Below the pieces are notes generated by a model. It did no database searches, was not told the origin of the DNA, and worked only from the letters and a program-made list of their open reading frames with translations. The position numbers and the translations under genes were made by a program. Below are positions 34,351-44,090 of a stretch of 64,000 nt of DNA, piece after piece. Origin of the DNA: Paenimyroides aestuarii (lineage in GTDB: Bacteria > Bacteroidota > Bacteroidia > Flavobacteriales > Flavobacteriaceae); the NCBI RefSeq assembly GCF_024628805.1, contig NZ_CP102382.1, positions 2,294,001 to 2,358,000 of the forward strand, written 5' to 3'. Numbering within the stretch: position 1 is the first letter of the stretch; each line of letters begins with the position of its first letter.

Positions 34351-35958
34351 ATGAATAAATACAGGTTTCAGTTTTTAATTGTGCTAATGAGCTTGGCTTT
34401 ATTAGGCATCATTTTAATACAACTTTATTGGATCAGTGCAAGCTATCAAAACAATGATATTCAATTTCAGCACTTGGTAAATCAAACCATTGGTAAGGTG
34501 GCCGATAAAGTAAAAGAAAAAGAACGATATGCATTTAACAAGAAGTTTTATGAATATCAAACAAAAACAGGAAAAGCACTAGATAAAAAAGCCATAAAGG
34601 AGATATTTTATATCGAAAAAGACAACAGAACCAATCAAGAAATTGTTTATTCAAACATCATATCGGTTGAAAATATTAAAGATTTCAACTTTGGAAAAAA
34701 GTTCATTGACAGTGCCAGCGGATCAAAAAAAGATTATAAAAATTATATAAGCAGTAGCAAAACAGAAATATATAAAGGAAAAGAACAACCTATCGACGGA
34801 TTAGAACCAGGTGTTCACAGGTCTTTAAATACGCAAAACAAACCCGATGAAGTAATTAAAAAAGAAGGGAATGTGGTAGAGTTTTTTGATATTTATTATA
34901 ACGATATTGTATCCACCTATCCCATTGAAGAGCGCTTAGACAACAAAGTGTTGCAATCACTATTGAAGCAAGAGCTCGCAAATAGGAAACTTACTACCAA
35001 TTTTGAATATGCTGTTTTTAATAACGGATTAGAAACATCTGTGAAATCGGGTAAATTTGTTTTCAACGAAAAAAACACCTATTCAGTGCCTATTTTAACC
35101 GATTTAGAAAATCGATCAAAATACCAACTGTATATTAGTTTTCCGCAGAAATCAAAATTTTTAGTATCCGATTTATTGCCTTTCATTCTGATATCCTTAT
35201 TGTTTACAATTGTTATCATTGCGGCCTATTACAGTGCTATTAGACAATTAATCACTCAAAGGCAGATTTCAGAGATAAAGAATGACTTTATCAACAATAT
35301 GACACACGAGTTTAAAACACCTATTGCAACCATAAACCTTGCTTTAGATGCCATTAAAAACCCAAAAATCATAAGCGATGAAGAAAAAGTGTTGCGCTAT
35401 GTGCAAATGATCCGCGACGAAAACAAACGCATGCACGCACAAATTGAAAACATATTAAGAATATCGAAATTAGAGAAAAAAGAATTAGATATTCCCAAAG
35501 AAAAAGTAGAATTAACCGAGGTGCTCGAAGTTGCTATAGACCACGTTTCTTTGTTGATTGAAGACCGCGAAGGCGAATTGAACACGCATTTCAACACCAC
35601 AAGAGATACCGTTCTAATAAACCCAACACATTTTACAAGCGTTTTTGTAAATATTTTAGACAACGCTATTAAATATTCGCCCAATGCCCCAGTTATTGAT
35701 ATTTATACCGAAAATGTAAAAGACACCATTATCGTACGAATAAAAGACAAAGGAGCAGGAATGAGTAAAGCTGCAACCAAAAAGATTTTTGATAAGTTTT
35801 ACCGCGAACACACCGGCGATTTGCACAATGTGAAAGGACACGGTTTAGGCTTGGCTTATGTGAAACAAATCGTAGATGACCACAATGCACAAGTGTATGT
35901 GGAAAGCGAAAAAGGAAAAGGCAGCACCTTTATTATCAAAATACCATTAATAAATTAA
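34351..35958 (+). CDS. rprX: Sensor histidine kinase, RprX-like
   Basis: A 535-residue kinase with membrane segments at about residues 8-28 and 273-295 and a 240-residue periplasmic sensor between. The H box is FINNMTHEFKTPIATI with His319. The ATPase domain has N (FVNILDNAIKYSPN), G1 (KDKGAGM) and G2 (GHGLGLAYVKQIVD) boxes. It is followed 24 bases later by its regulator. The layout is that of Bacteroides RprX-RprY, so the symbol is a tentative one. Signal unknown. Confidence 0.88.
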   Translation: MNKYRFQFLIVLMSLALLGIILIQLYWISASYQNNDIQFQHLVNQTIGKVADKVKEKERYAFNKKFYEYQTKTGKALDKKAIKEIFYIEKDNRTNQEIVYSNIISVENIKDFNFGKKFIDSASGSKKDYKNYISSSKTEIYKGKEQPIDGLEPGVHRSLNTQNKPDEVIKKEGNVVEFFDIYYNDIVSTYPIEERLDNKVLQSLLKQELANRKLTTNFEYAVFNNGLETSVKSGKFVFNEKNTYSVPILTDLENRSKYQLYISFPQKSKFLVSDLLPFILISLLFTIVIIAAYYSAIRQLITQRQISEIKNDFINNMTHEFKTPIATINLALDAIKNPKIISDEEKVLRYVQMIRDENKRMHAQIENILRISKLEKKELDIPKEKVELTEVLEVAIDHVSLLIEDREGELNTHFNTTRDTVLINPTHFTSVFVNILDNAIKYSPNAPVIDIYTENVKDTIIVRIKDKGAGMSKAATKKIFDKFYREHTGDLHNVKGHGLGLAYVKQIVDDHNAQVYVESEKGKGSTFIIKIPLIN

Positions 35959-35982
35959 AACGAAACAACAAATAGTGTAAAT

Positions 35983-36693
35983 ATGGAAACAAACAACAAA
36001 AAAATCTTACTAGTAGAAGATGATCCAAATTTCGGATCTATTTTAAAAGATTATTTAATAATGAACGATTTCGAGGTAACTCTTGCCAAAAACGGTATGG
36101 AAGGATTCGAAAAATTTAAGAAAGACACCTTCGATTTATGCATTCTAGATGTAATGATGCCTTATAAAGACGGTTTTACATTGGCGCGCGAAATTAGAGA
36201 TAAAAATAAGGAAATTCCGCTTATCTTCTTAACTGCCAAAACAATGAAAGAAGACGTTTTGAAAGGATACAAAGTAGGAGCAGACGATTATTTAAACAAA
36301 CCATTCGATTCTGAAGTTTTACTAATGAAGATTAAAGCAATTATGCAACGCAAATCATCGGAAGTAAAAGCAGAAAATACTAAATTCGAATTTCAAATCG
36401 GTAAGTTTAATTTGAATTCCAAACTTCGCTTTTTAACATTCGAAAACGAAGAACCTATCAAATTGTCACCAAAAGAGAATGAATTGTTGAAAATGTTGGC
36501 TCTTTATGAAAACGATTTAATGCCACGCGAAGTAGCCTTAACAAAAATATGGCGCGATGACAATTATTTCACATCAAGAAGTATGGACGTGTACATTGCC
36601 AAATTACGAAAATACTTAAAGCCCGATGAAAATGTAGAGATTTTAAACATCCACGGCGAAGGTTTCCGATTGGTAATTAAAAATAAGGAGTAA
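35983..36693 (+). CDS. rprY: Response regulator, OmpR type, RprY-like
   Basis: A 236-residue regulator. The receiver has E12/D13/D14, phospho-acceptor Asp56 in CILDVMMP, Thr in FLTAKT and the switch Lys in NKPF. The C-terminal winged helix contains LSPKENELLKMLALYEND and SRSMDVYIAKLRKYLK. It belongs with the upstream kinase. A strong terminator follows. RprY in Bacteroides controls primary metabolism and oxidative-stress genes (from memory); the target here is not visible. Confidence 0.9.
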   Translation: METNNKKILLVEDDPNFGSILKDYLIMNDFEVTLAKNGMEGFEKFKKDTFDLCILDVMMPYKDGFTLAREIRDKNKEIPLIFLTAKTMKEDVLKGYKVGADDYLNKPFDSEVLLMKIKAIMQRKSSEVKAENTKFEFQIGKFNLNSKLRFLTFENEEPIKLSPKENELLKMLALYENDLMPREVALTKIWRDDNYFTSRSMDVYIAKLRKYLKPDENVEILNIHGEGFRLVIKNKE

Positions 36694-36714
36694 TATATTA
36701 AACTCAAAGTATGA

Positions 36715-36755
36715 AAAATGCCCCAATTAGTTTCTTGCTATTTGGGGCATTTCCA
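36715..36755 (+). terminator. Terminator after the two-component genes
   Basis: AAATGCCCCAA at 36716-36726 pairs with TTGGGGCATTT at 36742-36752. Confidence 0.8.
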
Positions 36756-36810
36756 TCACCCCCAACTAAAATTTTCCACATTAAAAAGGGCATCTTAAAT
36801 TGCGCATTTA

Positions 36811-36842
36811 TTTGTCAAATTTTAAAAAAATACCTACATTGT
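36811..36842 (+). promoter_or_regulatory. Promoter of the GrpE-like/Hsp70-like pair
   Basis: TTTG at 36811-36814 and, 20 bases later, TACATTG at 36835-36841 match the Bacteroidota TTTG/TAnnTTTG promoter with a small -7 deviation. Confidence 0.55.
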
Positions 36843-36864
36843 ACTTTTAAAACTCTTATAAAAC

Positions 36865-37155
36865 ATGCTTCAAATTATTAACCAAATTTTTGAAATCGAA
36901 AAAAAATCCAGCGATCAAAACATTTCCCTTTTTGAACGAAATTTTGAACGTATTCATCATGAACTGCAAGAAATGGGCTACACAGTCAGCAACCCAATTG
37001 GCAAACAATACGATGCACGCGATACTTCGGTAGAAGCTAATATTGTTGGAAATGCTGCAAACCCAATCATTACTAAAGTTTTAAAGCCTGCTATTTTTCA
37101 AAATGATGGCACAGGAACGGTTTTGCTACAAAAAGGAATTGTAATTGCTGAATAA
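36865..37155 (+). CDS. GrpE-like small chaperone cofactor
   Basis: A 96-residue protein. The first half is a likely helix with charged residues (to about residue 42). The second half, GYTVSNPIGKQYDARDTSVEA and ITKVLKPAIF with the ending LLQKGIVIAE, resembles the beta domain of GrpE, the nucleotide-exchange factor of DnaK. It is shorter than ordinary GrpE (about 180-200 residues). The gene ends one base before an Hsp70-like gene, so the pair probably works as one unit. The match is by pattern only. Confidence 0.6.
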   Translation: MLQIINQIFEIEKKSSDQNISLFERNFERIHHELQEMGYTVSNPIGKQYDARDTSVEANIVGNAANPIITKVLKPAIFQNDGTGTVLLQKGIVIAE

Positions 37156-37156
37156 T

Positions 37157-39667
37157 ATGGGAACAATTAATTTCGGAATAGATTTAGGAACAACCAATTC
37201 GGGTATTGCTCAATTCACAAACGGTAAAGTAACTATTTACAAAAATCCCGTGGGCTTTAGCGATACATTACCTTCGATTGTTGCTTACAAGAAAGGCAGA
37301 ATATTTATTGGCGACAAAGCCCGAGAGCTTCTAAAAACGGCTCATTTAGATGTGTTTTCGTCTTTCAAACGGAAAATGGGTACCGAACATTTATATCAGA
37401 TAGCCGATACACAGGAGCAAAAAAGCCCGGTGGAATTATCGGCAATGATTCTTAAAGAGCTGCAAAGTTTTTTGCCCGATGAAAAACCGCAAGCTATTGT
37501 GATTACCATTCCGGCTTCTTTCGATACGGTACAATCAAATGCTACAAAAAAAGCCGGGTTATTGGCTGGTTTTCAACAAGTGGTTTTGTTGCAAGAACCC
37601 ATTGCTGCTTGTTTGGCGTATGCCAATTCGCAAGAACAAGATCAAACGCAAGAAAAAAATTGGTTGGTATATGATTTTGGTGGCGGTACTTTTGATGTAG
37701 CTTTGGTGAAAATTAACGAACGCGAACTAAAAATAACCGACCATGAAGGCAATAATTTCTTGGGAGGTGTAGATCTAGACCATTTGGTGATTGAACATTT
37801 GTTTGTTCCAAAGATTGAACAAATTTTGCAGGAACAGCATTTATTCAAAAAATTAATAACCAAAGAAAATAACTTCTATGCAAAATTGTATTACGAATTG
37901 CTGTACAAGGCAGAAGAGGTGAAAAAAGAATTGTCTGTGAAAGAAGTAATTCATACCGAAATTGAATGGAACGACGGCGACCATTACATTGATTTTGAAA
38001 TTTCTAGAACGCAATTTAATGAGGTAATTGCTCCGAAAGTTGACGAAACCATTGTATTGATACAAAAACTTTTAGAAGACAATCAAAAAAGTACCAACGA
38101 AATAGAACGCATTATTTTAGTGGGCGGCACCACATACATTCCATATATACGACAACATTTGCAGGAGGTTTTTGGCATTATGGTAGATCATTCAATTGAC
38201 CCTACAACTGCTGTAATGGCTGGTGCTGCGTATTTTGCCGGAACAAAAGAAACAGACCCCGAGCTTGTAACAATAAACAATTCTGTGACTGAAAACACCG
38301 AAAATCTACCTAAAAATACAATCGATTTTAAATTGATTTACGAAGTAAACACCCAAGATAGTGAGGAACTTTTGGTGGGTAATGCTTTGGATGATTTTGA
38401 TGGATTTTATCGAATTATTAGGAAAGATGGAGGATTTGATACCGGTTTAATGACCTTTAAAAACAAATTTTCTGAATTTGTAAAAGTTCTTCCTAAACAA
38501 AAAAATCAGTTTACGGTTTCGGTTTTCAATCAAAATCAGGAATTGGTTTACGAAGCAAACAACATAGCCATTAACCACGGAATTTATAACATTTCGGGGC
38601 AACCTTTGCCCAATGATATTTGTTTAGAAGTCGATGATCAGTTTGGCGACACTTATTTAGAGCGAATTTTCAAGAAAAATGATATTCTGCCGCTTACAAA
38701 AACCGTTTATAAAACCACATCGAAAAATTTTAGTGTAGAGGCAAACGACAAATTAATCATCAATATTTTAGAAGGAAAAAGTGCCACATTGCCAGCAAGC
38801 AATATGAGTATTGGTTATATTGAAATCAATTCCAAAGATTTTCCGATGAATCTTTTAAAAGGAATGGATATTGAGCTGAAATTCAGTATGAGTGAATCGC
38901 GCGACCTTTCGGTGGCGGTTTATATCAGTTCGATTGATTTTGAAAAGAAAGAAATTTTTAATCCACATACCAAAAATATCAACAGAAAGAAATTTGATGA
39001 AGATATTGATAAGGTTCTTGATGCTATTGAAACCGAATTGAGCTATGTGGATGATATTGATGATGCAGATCCGGAAGATATTGCGGTTTTAGTGAAATTT
39101 AAAAAGATAAAAGACGAACTTTTCAATATAAAATTTGATTTGGTTGAGGTGGATGAAGACGACCAATCAGAACGCATTTTTCAGCTGGATGAACGCAAAA
39201 GACGTGCTTTGCAAGCATACGATCAAATCGTGCGTTTTCGAGATGTGATTTATGAGATTGATTTGTACAAAAATACAAAAGCCGAAGCGGAAAGCAGGTT
39301 GGATGAAGCAACTCCTCGTCAAAAAGAACAATTTCAAAAAATCATTAAAAGCGAAAAAGTTTTTCTTGAATCGAACGAAAAAGCGCTTATTAAACGAAAA
39401 ACTAAAGAGTTGGATCAATTGTGTTCCGACATTTATTATCAAAAAGAAGAATCGTATGGTTCCTTATATTACCATTATAAATATCTAGATTTAGATAAAT
39501 ACAAAGATGCAAAAAAAGCAAGTAAATTAATCGCTTCGGGCGATAAAGCAATGGAAAACAACAATTTTAAAGAAGTGAAATTTATCATTCATGAGTTGTA
39601 CGATTTGCTAAAAGTGAAACCCAAAGATCCATACGAAGATACCAATGGAAGTTTAGGTTTAAAATAA
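37157..39667 (+). CDS. Hsp70-family protein, divergent and long
   Basis: An 836-residue Hsp70-like ATPase. The nucleotide-binding domain is clear: GIDLGTTNSGIAQF (phosphate 1), VYDFGGGTFDVALV (phosphate 2, about residues 170-183) and LVGGTTYIPYIR (adenosine). The rest, from about 385, is unlike the DnaK substrate-binding domain, with no obvious EEVD-like or lid pattern, and the C-terminus is a long charged helical region. Classical DnaK is about 630-640 residues. The true start is the MGTINFG methionine one base after the GrpE-like gene. Probably a dedicated chaperone pair with unknown clients. Confidence 0.85.
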   Translation: MGTINFGIDLGTTNSGIAQFTNGKVTIYKNPVGFSDTLPSIVAYKKGRIFIGDKARELLKTAHLDVFSSFKRKMGTEHLYQIADTQEQKSPVELSAMILKELQSFLPDEKPQAIVITIPASFDTVQSNATKKAGLLAGFQQVVLLQEPIAACLAYANSQEQDQTQEKNWLVYDFGGGTFDVALVKINERELKITDHEGNNFLGGVDLDHLVIEHLFVPKIEQILQEQHLFKKLITKENNFYAKLYYELLYKAEEVKKELSVKEVIHTEIEWNDGDHYIDFEISRTQFNEVIAPKVDETIVLIQKLLEDNQKSTNEIERIILVGGTTYIPYIRQHLQEVFGIMVDHSIDPTTAVMAGAAYFAGTKETDPELVTINNSVTENTENLPKNTIDFKLIYEVNTQDSEELLVGNALDDFDGFYRIIRKDGGFDTGLMTFKNKFSEFVKVLPKQKNQFTVSVFNQNQELVYEANNIAINHGIYNISGQPLPNDICLEVDDQFGDTYLERIFKKNDILPLTKTVYKTTSKNFSVEANDKLIINILEGKSATLPASNMSIGYIEINSKDFPMNLLKGMDIELKFSMSESRDLSVAVYISSIDFEKKEIFNPHTKNINRKKFDEDIDKVLDAIETELSYVDDIDDADPEDIAVLVKFKKIKDELFNIKFDLVEVDEDDQSERIFQLDERKRRALQAYDQIVRFRDVIYEIDLYKNTKAEAESRLDEATPRQKEQFQKIIKSEKVFLESNEKALIKRKTKELDQLCSDIYYQKEESYGSLYYHYKYLDLDKYKDAKKASKLIASGDKAMENNNFKEVKFIIHELYDLLKVKPKDPYEDTNGSLGLK

Positions 39668-39672
39668 ATCAA

Positions 39673-39701
39673 CTAAAAACCCTCTAAATGAGGGTTTTTA
39701 G
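39673..39701. terminator. Bidirectional terminator between convergent genes
   Basis: CTAAAAACCCTC at 39673-39684 pairs perfectly with GAGGGTTTTTAG at 39690-39701 around the loop TAAAT. Confidence 0.9.
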
Positions 39702-39712
39702 CTTTTATATGG

Positions 39713-40882
39713 CTAATTCTTTTTGATAGTTGCTCTAATAATCCAGAAAATAACTAAAAATCCACCAATACCAACACCTCCAGATAAAAAGACTATGCCA
39801 ACCAATGCAGCACCTAACGCCAAAATTGCCGCAATTATTAATGCATACACCTGAAGAATCAGCAATTTAAAACTGAATTTTTTTAGTTTTCTGTGATTAA
39901 AGTTTCCTTTTATTGTACCATTTGATATATAATGATTATTCAACTTTTTATTTAAAATAATAAAGAGAAGCGTTTCAAAAACCAAAAGTGTCCAGAAAGT
40001 GTAAATGTTTTTTGTATATAAAAAGTACCCTAATAAACCAATAATTAAATAGAATATTGCTAACATGATTCGCTCGGCAGTTACGCCGTAATCTTTTTCA
40101 ACAATAACTTTTTTCTTTTTTGGTATTGTAAGGTTTTTGCTTGCCCAACTCATCCCAATCTTTGAATTATCAGTCAAGATTTTTTTAAGTTCATCGGTGT
40201 AAGCATCAAAAGCACCCAAAGCAACTAAAATTCTTCCAAAATAAGGTTTGCTTGAAAAATGTGCGAATTGATAATCGGCAATATCGTTATTTATATCTAA
40301 AATTTCACTGTTGAAATAGGCGGCATCGATAGCAGATTGTATGGCAAAAAAATTTCTATCCACACTATATTTATATTCGTTCAGCAACAACGGATAACGT
40401 TCGGGATAAGGAATAACACTTCTAATCAGGTTGTTTTTTGAGGTTATACTTTCAATTAACAAATCTCTGTTTTCAAAACTGATGATTTGGTGGTAATTGT
40501 TATAGAAATTTTTAAGATTTGCCCAACGATTATTTTTTACATTCCATTGGATATAATCAGCAATAGGTTCTGCAAAATCAACCGCAAATTCTTCATATAA
40601 ATCTTTAAATTTAGCAAAAAAGACGCAATCGGCTAAAACTATTTGATGCGCTGGATCTGCAAGAAGCTTGTGTATGTTTTTTTCTTGTAACAGTTCCTCG
40701 TACTTATTTCCATTGTTTTTATAGAAATCAAGAAATGCTTCAATCTCGTTGTGGCTTAGAGTGGCATCGGTCTTTTGATAGGCTTTTAAAATTTTTTCAG
40801 CTTTTATTAAATCACCTTCATTATTGACATCAAATTGGGGCAAGGTTTGCTTAATAATTTCTATAATCTGAAGCTGTGTCAT
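39713..40882 (-). CDS. Membrane protein, unknown function
   Basis: A 389-residue protein. The N-terminal 250 residues are soluble and look helical, with a patch of aromatic residues (for example YIQWNVKNNRWANLKNFY). Three or four membrane segments follow at about 267-305 and 335-385. It lies convergent to the Hsp70-like gene and could be functionally linked only by proximity. No family recognised. Confidence 0.65.
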   Translation of the reverse strand: MTQLQIIEIIKQTLPQFDVNNEGDLIKAEKILKAYQKTDATLSHNEIEAFLDFYKNNGNKYEELLQEKNIHKLLADPAHQIVLADCVFFAKFKDLYEEFAVDFAEPIADYIQWNVKNNRWANLKNFYNNYHQIISFENRDLLIESITSKNNLIRSVIPYPERYPLLLNEYKYSVDRNFFAIQSAIDAAYFNSEILDINNDIADYQFAHFSSKPYFGRILVALGAFDAYTDELKKILTDNSKIGMSWASKNLTIPKKKKVIVEKDYGVTAERIMLAIFYLIIGLLGYFLYTKNIYTFWTLLVFETLLFIILNKKLNNHYISNGTIKGNFNHRKLKKFSFKLLILQVYALIIAAILALGAALVGIVFLSGGVGIGGFLVIFWIIRATIKKN

Positions 40883-40960
40883 GTTTTATTATTTTCCAGT
40901 ACGTGTTTTTTCTCTATTCAATTTTGGCACTTTACTATACCGGTGCTAAAATTAAATAAA

Positions 40961-40987
40961 AAAAGGTCAGCTTTAAACTGACCTTTT
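40961..40987 (-). terminator. Terminator after the DUF4197 gene
   Basis: AAAAGGTCAG at 40961-40970 pairs with CTGACCTTTT at 40978-40987, placed just below the stop at 40990 on the minus strand. Confidence 0.8.
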
Positions 40988-40989
40988 CA

Positions 40990-41712
40990 TTATTTCTTGT
41001 CTTGCATGGCAAAAACCGATTTCAGAAGGTTTGTGGAACGTGCGGAAACATTTGTTCTAATGTTTGCTTCTTCTTTTTCAATCATGGTGTAAACGCCGCT
41101 TAATGCTTGCTGAGTAACATAATCGGTTAAATCGGGATTTACTTTTTTCACCATTGGTAGTGCGTTGTATTTTGTAATGATATTGCTCCATACTTTATCT
41201 GCACCAACTTTGGTAAACGAAGATTTAATTACAGGATTAAATTTGTTGTAAAGCGATGTTTTGGTAGTTTTTTGCAAATATTGAGTAGCTGCATTTCGGT
41301 TGCCCATTAAAATATTTGTAGCATCAGAAATAGTCATGCTGGTAATGGCATCTACAAAAATGGGTGTTGCTTCTTTAACGGCGTTACTTGCTGCTTTGTT
41401 CAACGATTTAATTCCTTCATCTGCAAGGCTGCCCAAGCCCACATCGCGTAAGGTTTTTTCTACTTTTTGTAACTCACTTGGCAAACCAATTCGCACCAAT
41501 GAATTGTTATAAAAACCATCGGTTTTGGTAAGGTTTACCACTTGTTTGTCTATACCTTGCTGTAAAGCTTCTTTTAAACCAGCAGCAATTTGGGTTTGTC
41601 CTAGCGAACCATTTTCTAAGATTTGCGGAAGTTGATTAGCAACTTGTTGTAAGCCCGAGCAGTTTGCCAACATAAATGAAACAACTGCGATTGGAATGAT
41701 CATTTTTTTCAT
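40990..41712 (-). CDS. DUF4197 lipoprotein
   Basis: A 240-residue protein with a lipobox leader (LANC, Cys18). The mature part reads as the DUF4197 pattern: GLKEALQQGIDKQV, NSLVRIGLP, then the C-terminal KVNPDLTDYVTQQALSGVYT and EEANIRTN. Members are exported proteins of unknown role found in Gram-negative bacteria. The gene lies 13 bases after the menD stop on the same strand. Confidence 0.88.
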   Translation of the reverse strand: MKKMIIPIAVVSFMLANCSGLQQVANQLPQILENGSLGQTQIAAGLKEALQQGIDKQVVNLTKTDGFYNNSLVRIGLPSELQKVEKTLRDVGLGSLADEGIKSLNKAASNAVKEATPIFVDAITSMTISDATNILMGNRNAATQYLQKTTKTSLYNKFNPVIKSSFTKVGADKVWSNIITKYNALPMVKKVNPDLTDYVTQQALSGVYTMIEKEEANIRTNVSARSTNLLKSVFAMQDKK

Positions 41713-41725
41713 ACTAAATTTTTAT

Positions 41726-43381
41726 TTAAGAGATACTTGTGAAATAATTTCGCAACAAATCACGATTAATCTTAGAAGGTGTAAAAATTTCTAAAATTTG
41801 CGGATGCGAATCGTTGGAGAATAGCAATTTCAATGCCATATTTAATTCTTCTTCATTTTTTGCCGTAAGATAATCAAATTGATACATTTTTGCTAAATGT
41901 TCGGCGGTTAAATGATGTTCTGTTTCGAAAAATGTATTAAAAGTGTTGTTTTCTTGATGACCAGGCAAAATTCTAAAAATGCCACCACCACTATTATTTA
42001 TGATGATGATTTTAAAATTTTTTGGAATATAATTGTTCCATAATGCATTGCTGTCGTAAAAAAAGCTGATATCACCCGTTAAAAAAACAACGGGTTGCTG
42101 TGTGGCAACTGCTGCTCCAATTGCGGTTGATGTGGATCCATCAATACCACTCGTGCCGCGGTTGCAATACACATCTATACTTTGGTGTGTTTCAAATAAT
42201 TGGGCATACCTTATCACAGCGCTGTTGCTTATCTGCAGTTGTATATTTTGCGGTAAATGGTTCCAAATAATACCAAACGATTTTAAATCAGAAAAAGGAA
42301 TAGATGCCACATATTCGTTGTGCTTTTCTCTTCTTCTTTGCATTGTTTGTAGGAAGGAATCCGCATACGAAGAACTTTTTGCACTAATTTGCTGCTTCAT
42401 TTCATCAATAAAATCGTTGGGAGCAATTACCAAATGATCAGTTAAAACACCAAAAGTGTCATAAGCTCTTAATTCATCGATATGCCAATGAAAAGCAGGC
42501 GGATGTTTTCTGAACAACGCTTTTATTCGTTTTGATACAATCATTCCTCCAAAAGTCAGCAAAACATCGGGTTGGAAATCCTGAATTTGTTCTTCAGAAA
42601 AAGTAGTTATCAAAGTATCAATATTAGCCACAACACGCGCATGATGCACATTGGAATTGCTTTCGGTTAAAAGCAATACATTGGGTAAATTGGCTAAGTA
42701 ATCAATATGTTCTTTTGAAATTGCGTTTGGATTTTGAGCCCCAATTAGTACAACTATTTTATTTGCATTTTCTATGGTTGAAAAAACTTTTTTGAAATCA
42801 GAGGAATCCACCACAGCTTGCGGTATATCAATAACCGTTGCTTGATAAGTTGGTGCATGTATCAAATTATAAAGTGGTTCTTCAAAAGGAACATTGATAT
42901 GCACCGGACCTTTTTTATTTTTGGCAGCAGCTATGGCATTTTGAATCAATTCATCGTTTGCCACGGAAGCTTCGTCTGATAAATTGGCATTAAACAGCGA
43001 ATGATTTTCAAAAACATTTCGTTGGCGAATGGTTTGTCCGTCACCAATATCGATTTTAGAAGTAGGACGGTCTGCCGAAACAACAATCAAAGGAATTTGA
43101 CTGTAAAAAGCCTCGGTAACTGCTGGATAATAATTGAGCAAAGCCGAACCAGATGTGCACAAAACGGCAGCAGGTTGAAGCGTTTGCTGAGCAATTCCTA
43201 AAGCAAAAAAAGCAGCACAGCGTTCATCTACAATGCTGTAACAGGTGAAAAAAGAATCGTTTGTAAACCCAATTGTGAGCGGTGCGTTTCTAGAACCTGG
43301 TGATATAATAATATGTTTGATTTCCTTTGCCTTAAAAAGTTGCAAAATGCTCTGAGCCAAAGGTATTTCAGGATAATTCAT
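41726..43381 (-). CDS. menD: 2-succinyl-5-enolpyruvyl-6-hydroxy-3-cyclohexene-1-carboxylate synthase
   Basis: A 551-residue thiamine-diphosphate enzyme for menaquinone synthesis, joining 2-oxoglutarate and isochorismate. N-terminal blocks such as HIIISPGSRNAPLTIGF and DERCAAFFALG are characteristic of MenD. The Glu that activates ThDP is within this part. The C-terminal ThDP/Mg site has GDISFFYDSNALWN (Asp-x-x-x-x-x-x-Asn type) and INNSGGGIFRILPG. Supports respiration via menaquinone. Confidence 0.95.
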   Translation of the reverse strand: MNYPEIPLAQSILQLFKAKEIKHIIISPGSRNAPLTIGFTNDSFFTCYSIVDERCAAFFALGIAQQTLQPAAVLCTSGSALLNYYPAVTEAFYSQIPLIVVSADRPTSKIDIGDGQTIRQRNVFENHSLFNANLSDEASVANDELIQNAIAAAKNKKGPVHINVPFEEPLYNLIHAPTYQATVIDIPQAVVDSSDFKKVFSTIENANKIVVLIGAQNPNAISKEHIDYLANLPNVLLLTESNSNVHHARVVANIDTLITTFSEEQIQDFQPDVLLTFGGMIVSKRIKALFRKHPPAFHWHIDELRAYDTFGVLTDHLVIAPNDFIDEMKQQISAKSSSYADSFLQTMQRRREKHNEYVASIPFSDLKSFGIIWNHLPQNIQLQISNSAVIRYAQLFETHQSIDVYCNRGTSGIDGSTSTAIGAAVATQQPVVFLTGDISFFYDSNALWNNYIPKNFKIIIINNSGGGIFRILPGHQENNTFNTFFETEHHLTAEHLAKMYQFDYLTAKNEEELNMALKLLFSNDSHPQILEIFTPSKINRDLLRNYFTSIS

Positions 43382-43399
43382 TTCTAAAAATTAATTAAT

Positions 43400-43407
43400 C
43401 AAAGATA
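43400..43407 (-). promoter_or_regulatory. Possible -7 box upstream of menD
   Basis: On the minus strand 43407-43400 reads TATCTTTG, which fits TAnnTTTG, 19 bases before the menD start. No good -33 box was seen at the usual distance. Confidence 0.4.
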
Positions 43408-43440
43408 CAAACTATCCTGAAATTTTTTGCTTGAATAAGC

Positions 43441-44025
43441 TTATTTTCCTTCAATCCAATTGATTATTTCTTGATCGTTTGGCAAAGTACGCGGACTAAT
43501 CACTTTTGCTAGTTTACCGTCTTCATTAATCAAAAACTTTTGAAAATTCCATTCCACCTCATAATCATCTAAACCATTCTGTGCTTTGGTGGTAAGATAT
43601 TCAAACAAAGGTTCTTTGTTGTCGCCTTTTACTACAATTTTACTCATCATTGGAAAAGTAACTCCGTAATTCAACTTACAAAATTCTGCAATTTCTTCAT
43701 TAGTTCCCGGATCTTGACTCATAAAATCGTTGGTAGGAAAACCAATAATTACTAAGTTTTGATTTTTATATTTTTGATACAAGGCTTCTAATTGTTCAAA
43801 CTGTGGCGTTAACCCGCATTTAGATGCTGTGTTTACAATAAGCACCTTTTTTCCTTTTAAATCGGCCAGGTTAAAATCGCTTCCAGTGATATCTTTAACT
43901 TTAAATTGATAGATTGGTTCTACACTTTTTTGTTGTTCCATAATTTGTTCAGGATTAGGGGTTGGTTTTTGTTTATCATTGCAACTCAATGCTAAAAAAG
44001 CGGCTGCACATACTAAAATTTTCAT
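43441..44025 (-). CDS. Glutathione peroxidase family lipoprotein
   Basis: A 194-residue protein with a lipobox leader (LSC, Cys15). The peroxidatic Cys is in VNTASKCGLTPQFEQLEALY, followed by the GFPTND motif with the family Gln replaced by Thr-Asn-Asp context and WNFQKFLI with the catalytic Trp-Asn. Bacterial GPx enzymes usually use thioredoxin. Here the enzyme would act in the periplasm or on the outer membrane, reducing lipid or organic peroxides. Confidence 0.9.
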   Translation of the reverse strand: MKILVCAAAFLALSCNDKQKPTPNPEQIMEQQKSVEPIYQFKVKDITGSDFNLADLKGKKVLIVNTASKCGLTPQFEQLEALYQKYKNQNLVIIGFPTNDFMSQDPGTNEEIAEFCKLNYGVTFPMMSKIVVKGDNKEPLFEYLTTKAQNGLDDYEVEWNFQKFLINEDGKLAKVISPRTLPNDQEIINWIEGK

Positions 44026-44057
44026 AGTTTAAAGGATATTTAGGTTTATAAATTTAC

Positions 44058-44086
44058 AAAAAAAGCCTTCCAAAGGAAAGCTTTTC
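44058..44086 (-). terminator. Terminator of the cytochrome c assembly gene
   Basis: AAAAGCCTTCC and GGAAAGCTTTT form a hairpin with a short A loop; it lies between the peroxidase start and the ccsA stop, oriented for the minus-strand gene. Confidence 0.6.
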
Positions 44087-44090
44087 TAGT

